Shown here: positions 37,382 through 44,034 of the stretch, piece by piece
How positions within the stretch are numbered: the stretch's first letter is position 1
Layout of the letters: each line of letters starts with the position of its first letter
NCBI GenBank assembly: GCA_947481575.1
Contig: CANKGV010000019.1
Coordinates: forward strand, 1 to 45,624
Reading direction: 5' to 3'
Origin: Alphaproteobacteria bacterium
Lineage (GTDB): Bacteria; Pseudomonadota; Alphaproteobacteria; UBA2966; CAIVPW01
Length of the DNA: 45,624 bases
Position numbers and translations under genes: made by a program
Notes under the pieces: generated by a model
The model's database searches: none
What the model was told of the DNA's origin: nothing
What the model saw: the letters and a program-made list of their open reading frames with translations, nothing else

Positions 37382-37732
37382 ATGCTGTTTGCCGTTGTCG
37401 CCATCGATCGTCCGGGCCGCTTGCCGGTGCGCAAGAAGACCCGCCCGGAACATCTGGCCTATCTGACCCGCAACATCGCTTCGGTGGTGGTGGCGGGGCC
37501 GTTTCTTGCGGAGGACGGCACGCCGGTGGGCAGCATGCTGGTGATCGAGGCGAAGACGCTGGCCGCCGCGGTCGCATTCATGGCGAAGGACCCGTATGCC
37601 AAGGCGAAGCTATTTGAGAGCGTGACGGTGCGCCCGTGGAGCCCGACGCTGGGTTCCGGCGTGAAGGCGAAGAAGCTGCCGAAGGCGAAGGCCGCACCGA
37701 AGGCCAAGCGCGCCGCCAAGCCGAAGAAGTAA
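37382..37732 (+). CDS. YciI-family protein with histone-like Lys/Ala tail
   Basis: 116 residues from ATG 37382. Residues 1-92 are a YciI ferredoxin-like domain: MLFAVVAIDRPG, His 25 in RPEHLAYL, the GPFLAEDG loop and DPYAKAKLFESVTVRPW. The last 24 residues are almost only Lys, Ala and Pro (KAKKLPKAKAAPKAKRAAKP), resembling a histone H1 or HU tail. Such an extension is not part of YciI and suggests nucleic-acid or acidic-partner binding. The enzymatic role of YciI proteins is mostly unknown. It is co-directional with gpsA and EVE. Confidence 0.85.
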   Translation: MLFAVVAIDRPGRLPVRKKTRPEHLAYLTRNIASVVVAGPFLAEDGTPVGSMLVIEAKTLAAAVAFMAKDPYAKAKLFESVTVRPWSPTLGSGVKAKKLPKAKAAPKAKRAAKPKK

Positions 37733-37755
37733 CCAGCGCACCGCGCGCACTGCCG

Positions 37756-38169
37756 ATGAACTACTGGCTGCTTAAGACGGAAGCCGAGGAGTTTTCCTGG
37801 GCCGACCTGGTGAAGAAAAAGGTCGGCGGCTGGGACGGCGTGCGCAACACGCGCGCGGCGGCGTATCTGAAACGCATGGAAACCGGCGATCTGGGATTTT
37901 TCTACCACACGGGTAAGGAGAAGCAGATCGTCGGCATCCTCCGCGTGGTGAAGACCGCTTACCCGGACAAGTCGGACCCAACCGGCAAGTTCGTGATGGT
38001 GGACGTGGCGCCGGTGAAGCCGATGGTGACGCCGGTGACGCTGAAGGCGGTGAAGGCCGACCCGCAGTTTGCCGACATGCAGCTGGTGCGCATCGCGCGC
38101 CTATCGGTGCAGAAGATCGAGCCCGAGCAGTGGGCGGCGATCTGCGCGATGGGCGGAGTGACGCCGTAG
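37756..38169 (+). CDS. EVE-domain protein
   Basis: 137 residues. It begins MNYWLLKTEAEEFSWADL, followed by GWDGVRNTRAAAYLKRMETGD, LGFFYHTGKEKQIVGI and a closing VQKIEPEQWAAIC. This is the thymocyte-nuclear-protein-1/EVE fold of the PUA superfamily, which reads modified bases in nucleic acids. Stand-alone alphaproteobacterial EVE proteins commonly neighbour YciI genes as here. Its 3' end overlaps the Rieske gene if that begins at 38130. Confidence 0.92.
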   Translation: MNYWLLKTEAEEFSWADLVKKKVGGWDGVRNTRAAAYLKRMETGDLGFFYHTGKEKQIVGILRVVKTAYPDKSDPTGKFVMVDVAPVKPMVTPVTLKAVKADPQFADMQLVRIARLSVQKIEPEQWAAICAMGGVTP

Positions 38170-38561
38170 TAGGGCCAGCCTACCGCCCGCTTTCGCCCGA
38201 TGCCGCGCCGCCCGCGCCCGGCACGGTGCTGTGCCAGCTTGCGGACATTGCCGACCCGGGCGGGCGGGAATTTTCGTTTGGGCGACCGCCCCACGAATTC
38301 ACGATGTTCGTGATCCGGCGCGGGAGCCAAGCGTTCGGCTATGTGAACGACTGCCCGCACGCACGCTCGCCGCTCAACTGGCTGCCGGACAAGTTCCTGG
38401 ACCCGAGCCGCACGCTGATTCAATGCGCGACGCACGGGGCGCGGTTTCGCATCGAAGATGGGCTGTGCATCGCGGGCCCCTGCCCTGGTGCATCGCTGCT
38501 GGCGGTGCCGGTGCGGGTGGAGGGTGGCGCGGTGGTGGTGGCGCCGGGATACGGCGCGTAG
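38130..38561 (+). CDS. Rieske-type [2Fe-2S] protein
   Basis: 143 residues from GTG 38130. A later GTG at 38226 would give 111 residues and avoid the 40-bp overlap with EVE, but the sequence between keeps strong third-position GC in this frame. The cluster ligands are C-x-H in NDCPHARSPLNWLPDKFLD and C-x2-H in IQCATHGARFRIEDG, followed by a GPCPGASL stretch. It is a small soluble ferredoxin-like electron carrier or a detached oxygenase component. No partner oxygenase is adjacent. Confidence 0.82.
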   Translation: MGGDLRDGRSDAVVGPAYRPLSPDAAPPAPGTVLCQLADIADPGGREFSFGRPPHEFTMFVIRRGSQAFGYVNDCPHARSPLNWLPDKFLDPSRTLIQCATHGARFRIEDGLCIAGPCPGASLLAVPVRVEGGAVVVAPGYGA

Positions 38562-38582
38562 TTGCCGCCTAGACGCCCCGCG

Positions 38583-39515
38583 TCACTTCGCCTGCCGGTC
38601 CCGCGCGATTTGCTTGGCGGCCAGGATTTGCGCGGCGGTCATTTTGCCGGCCAGCGCATCGCGGCTGGCGAGCGCCGTGCGGGCCCGGGGTTGTGACGGG
38701 GGGTAGCCGGCGACCGCCTGATCGAACAACGCATAGGCCTGCACGTTGTCAGCCGCGACGCCGCGGCCTTGTTCGTACATTTCGCCGAGGCGGTGCTGGG
38801 CGGTGGGCTCATCCTGGTCGGCGGCTTTGCGGTACCAGTCCACGGCGATCACGTCGTCTTGGTGGACGCCGATGCCTTCGTGATAGAGCGAGCCCATCAG
38901 CATTTGCGCCTGGGCCTCGCCTTGGACGGCGGCCATGCGCAGCCAGCGCGCGCCTTCGACGTCATCGCGGGCGGTGCCGCGGCCGCCTAGGTACAGCATG
39001 CCGACCTGCTGCTGGGATTGCGCGTCGCCTTGATCGGCGGCGGCGCGGTACCAGTAGAGGGCGGCGGCGAAATCGACGGGGACGCCGAGACCGAGGGCAT
39101 AGGCGTCGCCGACATAGAACTGCGCCAGCGCGTACCCTTGGGCCGCGGCCTTGCGGTACAAGACCTGGGCCATGAAGGGGTCTTGGGCGATACCCACGCC
39201 GATGTCGTAGTGCTCACCCAGATTGGTTTGCGCGGGGGCGTTGCCCTGATCGGCGGACAGGCGCAGCCAGCGCACCGATTCGGCATCGCTGTGGGGCGCG
39301 CCGCGGCCTTCGCCGTACATCAACCCGATGGCGCGCTGGGCAGCGGCGTTGCCGCCTTCTGCCAACGGCCGCAGCAGGGTGAAGGCGGCGGCGGGGTCGG
39401 TGACGCCAAAGGGCCGGAGCGCTTCGTCGAGCGGAAACGCGGCGGCGGGCAGCGCAGCGGCCAGCCATGCCGCCACGATCGCCCCGCACAGAGTGTTCGT
39501 CTTCATCGCATTCAT
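38583..39515 (-). CDS. Secreted Sel1-repeat protein
   Basis: 310 residues from ATG 39515, with AAGGGG upstream. Signal peptide to about residue 26 (ALPAAA). Six or seven Sel1 repeats run from about 46 to 265 with AAAQRAIGLMYGEGRGA, SQQQVGMLYLGGRGTA and TAQHRLGEMYEQGRGV. A helical C-terminus AAQILAAKQIARDRQAK ends the protein. It is a periplasmic scaffold or regulator of unknown partner. Unlike the protein at 1-460 its repeats have diverged, so it is the older of the two. Confidence 0.88.
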   Translation of the reverse strand: MNAMKTNTLCGAIVAAWLAAALPAAAFPLDEALRPFGVTDPAAAFTLLRPLAEGGNAAAQRAIGLMYGEGRGAPHSDAESVRWLRLSADQGNAPAQTNLGEHYDIGVGIAQDPFMAQVLYRKAAAQGYALAQFYVGDAYALGLGVPVDFAAALYWYRAAADQGDAQSQQQVGMLYLGGRGTARDDVEGARWLRMAAVQGEAQAQMLMGSLYHEGIGVHQDDVIAVDWYRKAADQDEPTAQHRLGEMYEQGRGVAADNVQAYALFDQAVAGYPPSQPRARTALASRDALAGKMTAAQILAAKQIARDRQAK

Positions 39516-39685
39516 CGCATCGCCCCTTGAGCCCAGAGGCGGCAGTGCATGCGCCCCATTCGGGGTGCTGTCTATGCACAGCAACGCGAGCGAGCTGTGA
39601 CGGCAGCCGGCACGGCCCGGCAAATTTTGCCGCCGCCGCCTGGAACTTCGCATCGCCGGTGGCCGGCGGAAACATGCCGATGTGG

Positions 39686-39751
39686 TTACGCCGCGTATTG
39701 CGGGGAGAGCGCAGCTTACGCCGCGTATTGCGGGGCGCAGCTTACGCCGCG
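39686..39751. repeat. Three copies of the creatininase-gene 3' end
   Basis: TTACGCCGCG occurs at 39686, 39716 and 39742, and the first two copies continue as TATTGCGGGG. On the minus strand each copy is GCGGCGTAA, so the stop region of the creatininase gene has been duplicated twice downstream. Otherwise the 226 bp between the Sel1 gene and this gene hold nothing recognisable. Confidence 0.7.
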
Positions 39752-40503
39752 ACAAACTTCCGGTAGTCGTCGACCAGATCGCCGACGACGGCATCCAAGA
39801 ATCGCTTGCCGTGTTCGGGGCGCGAAAGCGCCGGGTGGGAGCCCATGCGGCCGTCGGGGAAGCGGCGGCGGAAGTCGAACGCGTCGGCGAAATCGAGAGT
39901 GGCGGGCGGGGCCGGGTCCATCGCCACATGTTTGATGTGATCGGGGTACACGTGCTGGGTGAGCGAGACTTCGGACGGCGTGGCGTGGAGACCCTCCATG
40001 TCGCCGTAAAGTTCTTTGGCCAGCGCCAACACGGGCGGGCGGAGCCACCAATTGCGCAGCGTGCAGGCGATGCCGCCGCGCCAATTGTCGCCTGGTTCGC
40101 GGCCATCCAACGCCATGCTGCGTTCGGAATAGATCTCGGCGAACGCGCTTTGCACGATGGCGATGTTGCCGCCGTGGCCGTTCACGAAATAGAAGCGGCG
40201 GAAGCCGTGGGCGGCGAGCGACACGACGCAATCGCGGATCACGGCGATCAGCGTGGTGGGCCGGAGCGTCATGGTGCCGGTGAACGCCATGTGGTGCTGG
40301 GCCATGCCGGCCGCAATGGTGGGGGTGACCAGGGCGTTCACGCGTTCGCCCAGGCCGCGGCCGACCACCTCGGCGCAGATCGCATCGGTGCCGATCAGGC
40401 CATTGGGGCCGTGTTGTTCGGTGGAGCCGATCGGCACGATGATGCCGGTGGAGGATTTGAGGTAGTCCTCGACTTCGGACCAGGTGCACAGGGCAAGCTG
40501 CAT
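39742..40503 (-). CDS. Creatininase-family amidohydrolase
   Basis: 253 residues. The metal-site motifs of the family are IIVPIGSTEQHGPNGLIGTD (Glu, His and Asp ligands), GMAQHHMAFTGTMTL and FYFVNGHGGN with Glu later in GLHATPSEVS. Members open cyclic or simple amides (creatinine, formamide intermediates of riboflavin/F420 synthesis, mycofactocin precursor). The substrate here cannot be fixed. It is single, with no pathway partner adjacent. Confidence 0.88.
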   Translation of the reverse strand: MQLALCTWSEVEDYLKSSTGIIVPIGSTEQHGPNGLIGTDAICAEVVGRGLGERVNALVTPTIAAGMAQHHMAFTGTMTLRPTTLIAVIRDCVVSLAAHGFRRFYFVNGHGGNIAIVQSAFAEIYSERSMALDGREPGDNWRGGIACTLRNWWLRPPVLALAKELYGDMEGLHATPSEVSLTQHVYPDHIKHVAMDPAPPATLDFADAFDFRRRFPDGRMGSHPALSRPEHGKRFLDAVVGDLVDDYRKFVAA

Positions 40504-40649
40504 CGGGCGAGGCTAGCGCCGCGAATCGTAAATCGCCAGGGGAGCCGGCGGGCCCACGCACCTTGCCCCGGCGCGGGTGGCAACCCTATGATTTCGGCCA
40601 GGGCCCGAATTACCGGGCCCTTTGGCTGCAATTTAGAGAGGGAATGCAG

Positions 40650-40904
40650 ATGATGAAGATGCTGAGCGCCGCCGCGGCGGTGGCCATGCTGTTTGCCGGC
40701 ACCGCGTTCGCCGCCGAAGTGAAGGGCGACATCAAGGCGATCGACGGCGCCAAGAAGACCATCACCCTGGACGACGGCAAGGTCTACACCTTTGCCACGC
40801 CCAACGCGCTGTTCGGCCTGAGCACCGGCCAGACCGTTGTGATTACCTTTACCGCCGCCGGGGCCGCCAACAACGGCGAACTGGTGCGCATGTATAAGAA
40901 GTAG
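40650..40904 (+). CDS. Small secreted DUF1344-like protein, copy B1
   Basis: 84 residues from ATG 40650 (ATG codons at 40644 and 40653 are close alternatives; GAGAGGG at 40635-40641 best fits 40650). The signal peptide ends TAFAA. The mature part is EVKGDIKAIDGAKKTITLDD, GKVYTFATPN, TGQTVVITFTAAGAANNGEL, a small beta-barrel like DUF1344. It is paralogous to 41051-41314. A hairpin GGGCCCG/CGGGCCC (40601-40620) lies in the leader. Confidence 0.78.
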   Translation: MMKMLSAAAAVAMLFAGTAFAAEVKGDIKAIDGAKKTITLDDGKVYTFATPNALFGLSTGQTVVITFTAAGAANNGELVRMYKK

Positions 40905-40932
40905 GCATTCGTTTCGCCCTTTTGACCGGCTC

Positions 40933-40969
40933 ACGGCCGCCAGCGACCCCGCTGGCGGCCGTTCTTATT
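40933..40969 (+). terminator. Terminator between copies B1 and B2
   Basis: A 13-bp perfect stem ACGGCCGCCAGCG / CGCTGGCGGCCGT with loop ACCC, followed by TCTTATT. Confidence 0.8.
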
Positions 40970-41050
40970 GCGGCAGGCACGCTCCGCCCCCTACTGTTCC
41001 CCGGCCGGACCCCGAATCGTTCGGGCCGCCGGCACTTGGGGAGAACCACA

Positions 41051-41314
41051 ATGAAATTTACCCACATGCTGATCGCCGCGGTGGCCGTGGCCACGATGGC
41101 CTTTGCCGGCGCCGCCTGGGCGGCCGAAGCAAAGGGCGCGATCAAGGCGATCGACGCCGCCAAGAAGACCATCACCCTGGACGACGGCAAGGTTTACACC
41201 TTTGCCACGCCGAACCCGATCGCCGGGGTGAGCGTGGGCCAGACGGTGATCATCACCTTCACCGCCGCCGGCGCCGCGAACAACGGCGAACTGGTCCGCA
41301 TCTACGTAAAGTAG
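41051..41314 (+). CDS. Small secreted DUF1344-like protein, copy B2
   Basis: 87 residues with signal peptide ending AAWAA. The mature sequence differs from copy B1 at few positions (KAIDAAKKTITLDDGKVYTF is almost unchanged; NPIAGVSVGQTVIITF replaces NALFGLSTGQTVVITF). The RBS GGGGAG precedes ATG 41051. It has its own terminator at 41326-41376 and is separated from B1 by one, so the copies form independent units. The periplasmic function is unknown. Confidence 0.78.
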   Translation: MKFTHMLIAAVAVATMAFAGAAWAAEAKGAIKAIDAAKKTITLDDGKVYTFATPNPIAGVSVGQTVIITFTAAGAANNGELVRIYVK

Positions 41315-41325
41315 CCGGAAACACA

Positions 41326-41376
41326 CGGCCGCCGCGGCGCCCAGTGCGGACCGGGCCCACGGCGGCCGCAGTTTTT
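41326..41376 (+). terminator. Terminator after copy B2
   Basis: The stem CGGCCGCCG (41326-41334) / CGGCGGCCG (41360-41368) with a 25-base loop is followed by CAGTTTTT. Confidence 0.7.
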
Positions 41377-41400
41377 CTGACCGCCCCCGCCCCGGCCACG

Positions 41401-41430
41401 TTGACGCTGGCGCGCACCCCGGCGTAGCTT
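41401..41430 (+). promoter_or_regulatory. Possible promoter of tRNA-Thr
   Basis: TTGACG (41401-41406, 5/6 match) and TAGCTT (41425-41430, 3/6) are separated by 18 bp, ending 14 bp before the tRNA. The -35 box is good and the -10 weak. Confidence 0.4.
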
Positions 41431-41444
41431 CCGCGCTCTGGTTG

Positions 41445-41519
<75 letters not shown>

Positions 41520-41566
41520 GTCTTTTCAATGAGTTAGTCTGCAATCTCGGTCTTGGCACTCAAGCC

Positions 41567-41587
41567 GAGTGACCACAGAGTGACCAC
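41567..41587. repeat. Direct GAGTGACCAC repeats downstream of tRNA-Thr
   Basis: GAGTGACCAC occurs at 41567-41576 and 41578-41587, an 11-bp period. It lies within the 206-bp gene-free stretch 41520-41725, which otherwise shows no gene. It may be a relic of recombinase arm sites. Confidence 0.5.
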
Positions 41588-41725
41588 GCGGACCAATTTC
41601 GCCCAAAACGGCGCCTCCTCAGCGGGTCATATCCGTCGCGTCACGAATAGCACCGCGCACCTCCCGCGAATGGCACCTGAAGCACGACCGGGCCTTCAGG
41701 TTGGCAGCTTCCTTGGCGTCGGGGA

Positions 41726-42364
41726 TCAGGTCCGCTGCTGATTGCCTTCGCTAGCAATCGCCATTTCCCTTGCTGCCGCCTTTGCTGCCCTTCGGATGTT
41801 GCCCAGACGTTCATTGAAGGGATGAGGGGCGTTGCCCTGCAGGTTCAGCGGAAGGGACAGGGACTTCAGGAGCTCATCCTCCAAGACCCATGGCTCGGGA
41901 TGCTCGACCCAGCAGACCCTAGCGTTCTCCGCCATCCATTGATCCAGCCATTGCTCTCCGAGATGGGTGAAGGTCATTCGGTTGCCGGTCCCGACCCGCC
42001 TCAGTGGGAAATCACTCTTGGATGCCAAGAGGGCGCCAAGTGTGAGGCGAAGGGTCGATCCCTCGGCGTTGCCCCTAAAATGGTAGGAGACCCGTTTTCT
42101 GAGGTTCTCGCTGCTGCTGTCGTTCTTGGGTGAGATGCCGACATAGAGGAGAGTGTGACCGTCCTTGGTCAGGCATCCGCCAGTCAGAACATCTGTGGGG
42201 ATTTCATTGAAGTACCACGCGTAGACCCCTCGAACAGCCGGTATCGGACAGGGCTTGGCAAGGACGTCCGATCTGGTGAACAAGCGTTGACAGATGTATA
42301 AGCTCCAGCCTGACGCGCGAGGGCAATCGACTCTCCGCGCCGAACGCCCTCCTCCTCCGGACAA
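41726..42364 (-). CDS. GIY-YIG nuclease-fold protein
   Basis: 212 residues if read from TTG 42364; a TTG at 42283 (starting LFTRSDVLAKPCPIPAVRG) is closer to family starts and would give 185. There is no ATG. The catalytic core is GVYAWYF (46-52), LLYVGISPK (72-80), Arg 91 in LRKRVSYHFRG and NAEGSTLRLTLGALL, followed by ARVCWVEHPEPWVLEDELL with the acidic residue and LSLPLNLQGN. This family of free-standing GIY-YIG proteins is widespread in Actinobacteria and Proteobacteria. DNA cleavage is presumed, the target unknown. Lower GC than its surroundings and its position after a tRNA suggest transfer. Confidence 0.8.
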   Translation of the reverse strand: MSGGGGRSARRVDCPRASGWSLYICQRLFTRSDVLAKPCPIPAVRGVYAWYFNEIPTDVLTGGCLTKDGHTLLYVGISPKNDSSSENLRKRVSYHFRGNAEGSTLRLTLGALLASKSDFPLRRVGTGNRMTFTHLGEQWLDQWMAENARVCWVEHPEPWVLEDELLKSLSLPLNLQGNAPHPFNERLGNIRRAAKAAAREMAIASEGNQQRT

Positions 42365-42408
42365 CCTTCGAGGCTCCCATCGAAAACCCGACCCTCGCCT
42401 GGACCTAC

Positions 42409-42783
42409 TTGGTCATTGGGCTCGCTCTTGTCGTCTATACCTGGACCCTGCTCGGCGCCGCGCGCGCACGGGGCAAGAGCGGCATCAAGTCACCGGCAAC
42501 CACCGGCGACGTAACCCTGGAGCGCGCCCTGCGGGTTCAGCAGAACACGCTGGAGCAACTCATCGTCTTCGTTCCGGCCATCGTGCTGTTCGCGATGCTG
42601 GTCAGCCCGTTGGTTGCACCCATTCTTGGCGCGATCTGGCTAGCGGGCCGCGTGCTGTACATCCCCATGTACATGCGCAACCCAGACTCGCGCGGGGCCG
42701 GGTTCACCATCGCCTTCCTGCCGCAGATGATGTTGGTGGCAGGTGCGATTGGCGGCGCCGTCATCGTGATTCTGCACGGCTGA
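42409..42783 (+). CDS. MAPEG-family membrane protein, 5' end probably displaced
   Basis: 124 residues from TTG 42409. Three or four membrane helices, with KSPATTGDVTLERALRVQQNTLEQL holding the MAPEG motif E..R..R.Q.N..EQ. The family includes glutathione-dependent membrane enzymes. The frame is open upstream to 42280, and coding similarity seems to begin at PIENPTLAWTYL (42376), where ATG would be expected but GCT is found. The native start therefore looks lost at an insertion boundary, and TTG would cut into the first helix. Whether it is expressed is uncertain. Confidence 0.72.
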   Translation: MVIGLALVVYTWTLLGAARARGKSGIKSPATTGDVTLERALRVQQNTLEQLIVFVPAIVLFAMLVSPLVAPILGAIWLAGRVLYIPMYMRNPDSRGAGFTIAFLPQMMLVAGAIGGAVIVILHG

Positions 42784-42847
42784 TCCGGGTCGCGCCCGCC
42801 TAGCGGAACTGCGTGGCACGAATGCGAAACCCTAGAGGACGAATGGA

Positions 42848-43408
42848 ATGCGCTTTCGCACCTTGCTGCTATGGACGGCCGGCTTCCTGCTGCCCGCGCT
42901 CGTGGCCGGGGCGCAGGAAGCAACGCTAGCGCCGCTGGAAACGATTCCGGGCGTGGACGTGGCGCGCTACGTGGGGCGCTGGTACGAGATCGCCAAGTTC
43001 CCCAACCGGTTCCAGGCCCAGTGTGTTTCGGATGCGGTCGCGCAGTACCGGGTAAGCGGTGCGGGGCGCGTCGAGGTTACCAACCAGTGCAGGCTGGAGA
43101 GCGGCGCGATGGAAGACGCTGTGGGTGCGGCGCGGCAGATTGGCGCCGCCGATTCTCCCAAGCTCCAGGTGCGCTTCGCTCCGGCGTGGCTTTCGTTCCT
43201 GCCGGCCGTGTGGGGCGACTATTGGATCGTCGATCTGGACCGGGACTATACGCTGGCGGCGGTGAGCGAGCCGAAGCGCGAGTACCTGTGGATTCTGTCG
43301 CGCACGCCCACGGTGGACGCCGAGGCCTATCGATCGTTGCTCGCGCGCTTGAAGGCGAAGGGCCTCGATATCGACAAGCTCGCCGTTACGCCGCACACGG
43401 GCGGCTGA
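42848..43408 (+). CDS. Bacterial lipocalin (Blc-like)
   Basis: 186 residues with signal peptide (1-22, cleaved after GA-Q). There is no lipobox Cys, unlike E. coli Blc, so it is probably soluble in the periplasm. Lipocalin motif 1 is VARYVGRWYEIAKFPNRFQ (43-45 G-x-W). Then come CVSDAVAQYRV, NQCRLESG (a likely disulfide), GDYWIVDLDRDYTLAAVSEP and YLWILSRTP. It binds fatty acids or lysophospholipids and is linked to envelope repair. It is convergent with the cytochrome gene. Confidence 0.9.
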   Translation: MRFRTLLLWTAGFLLPALVAGAQEATLAPLETIPGVDVARYVGRWYEIAKFPNRFQAQCVSDAVAQYRVSGAGRVEVTNQCRLESGAMEDAVGAARQIGAADSPKLQVRFAPAWLSFLPAVWGDYWIVDLDRDYTLAAVSEPKREYLWILSRTPTVDAEAYRSLLARLKAKGLDIDKLAVTPHTGG

Positions 43409-43452
43409 ACCGCCTCCGCTTTGCTTCCCCGCCGTCGGCCCCGCGACCGCAG

Positions 43453-44034
43453 CTACCCGCCGATCTTGAACGCCTTGGGCGGCTCCGGCCAGAAGTTCAC
43501 GAAGCCGTTGCGGTTCGGCATTTGCACGGCCGGCAGCGTCTTTGCATCGAGCACGTCGGCGGCTTTGACGATGCCGTCGATCGACAGGATGAAGGCGACG
43601 AGCCCGTAGACCTCGTCGTCGTTCAGCGACTGGGGTGTGGTGAGCGGCATGGCGCGGCGGATGTAGTCGAACGCCGTGGTGGCGTAGGGCCAGTAGCTGT
43701 TGACGGTTTTGACCGGCTGGTCGGTGGCGAGGGTGCCGATGCCGCCGGTGAGCGGGCCGCCGGTGACACCGGTGACGCCGGCGCCGTTCGGGCCGTGGCA
43801 CGGCTGGCAGGCGCGCACGTACACCAGCGCGCCTTGCAGCGCGGAGCCCGAGCCGGGGGGCAGGCCGGCGCCATCGGGCGTGATGCTGATGTCCCACTTG
43901 GCGACCAGGGCCGCGGGAGCATCTTGGCCGAGGCCGGGGCCAGCGGGCAGTTTGTCGGCGGCGCCGGCCGCCAGCGGCGCGGACAGCGCGACCGCGAGCG
44001 CGGCGGCGGCGGCGCGCGGGTCAAACATAGACAT
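43453..44034 (-). CDS. SoxD-like monohaem cytochrome c
   Basis: 193 residues with a Sec signal (to about AAGA, residue 26). One c-type haem site C76-Q-P-C-H80, with distal Met 129 in IRRAMPLTTPQSL. The C-terminal MPNRNGFVNFW is typical of the SoxD partner of SoxC. Classical SoxD has two haem domains and about 380 residues, so this is a half-length form. It would take electrons from the molybdenum subunit in the periplasm. The start at 44034 overlaps soxC by 14 bp; ATG 44028 is an alternative. Confidence 0.85.
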   Translation of the reverse strand: MSMFDPRAAAAALAVALSAPLAAGAADKLPAGPGLGQDAPAALVAKWDISITPDGAGLPPGSGSALQGALVYVRACQPCHGPNGAGVTGVTGGPLTGGIGTLATDQPVKTVNSYWPYATTAFDYIRRAMPLTTPQSLNDDEVYGLVAFILSIDGIVKAADVLDAKTLPAVQMPNRNGFVNFWPEPPKAFKIGG

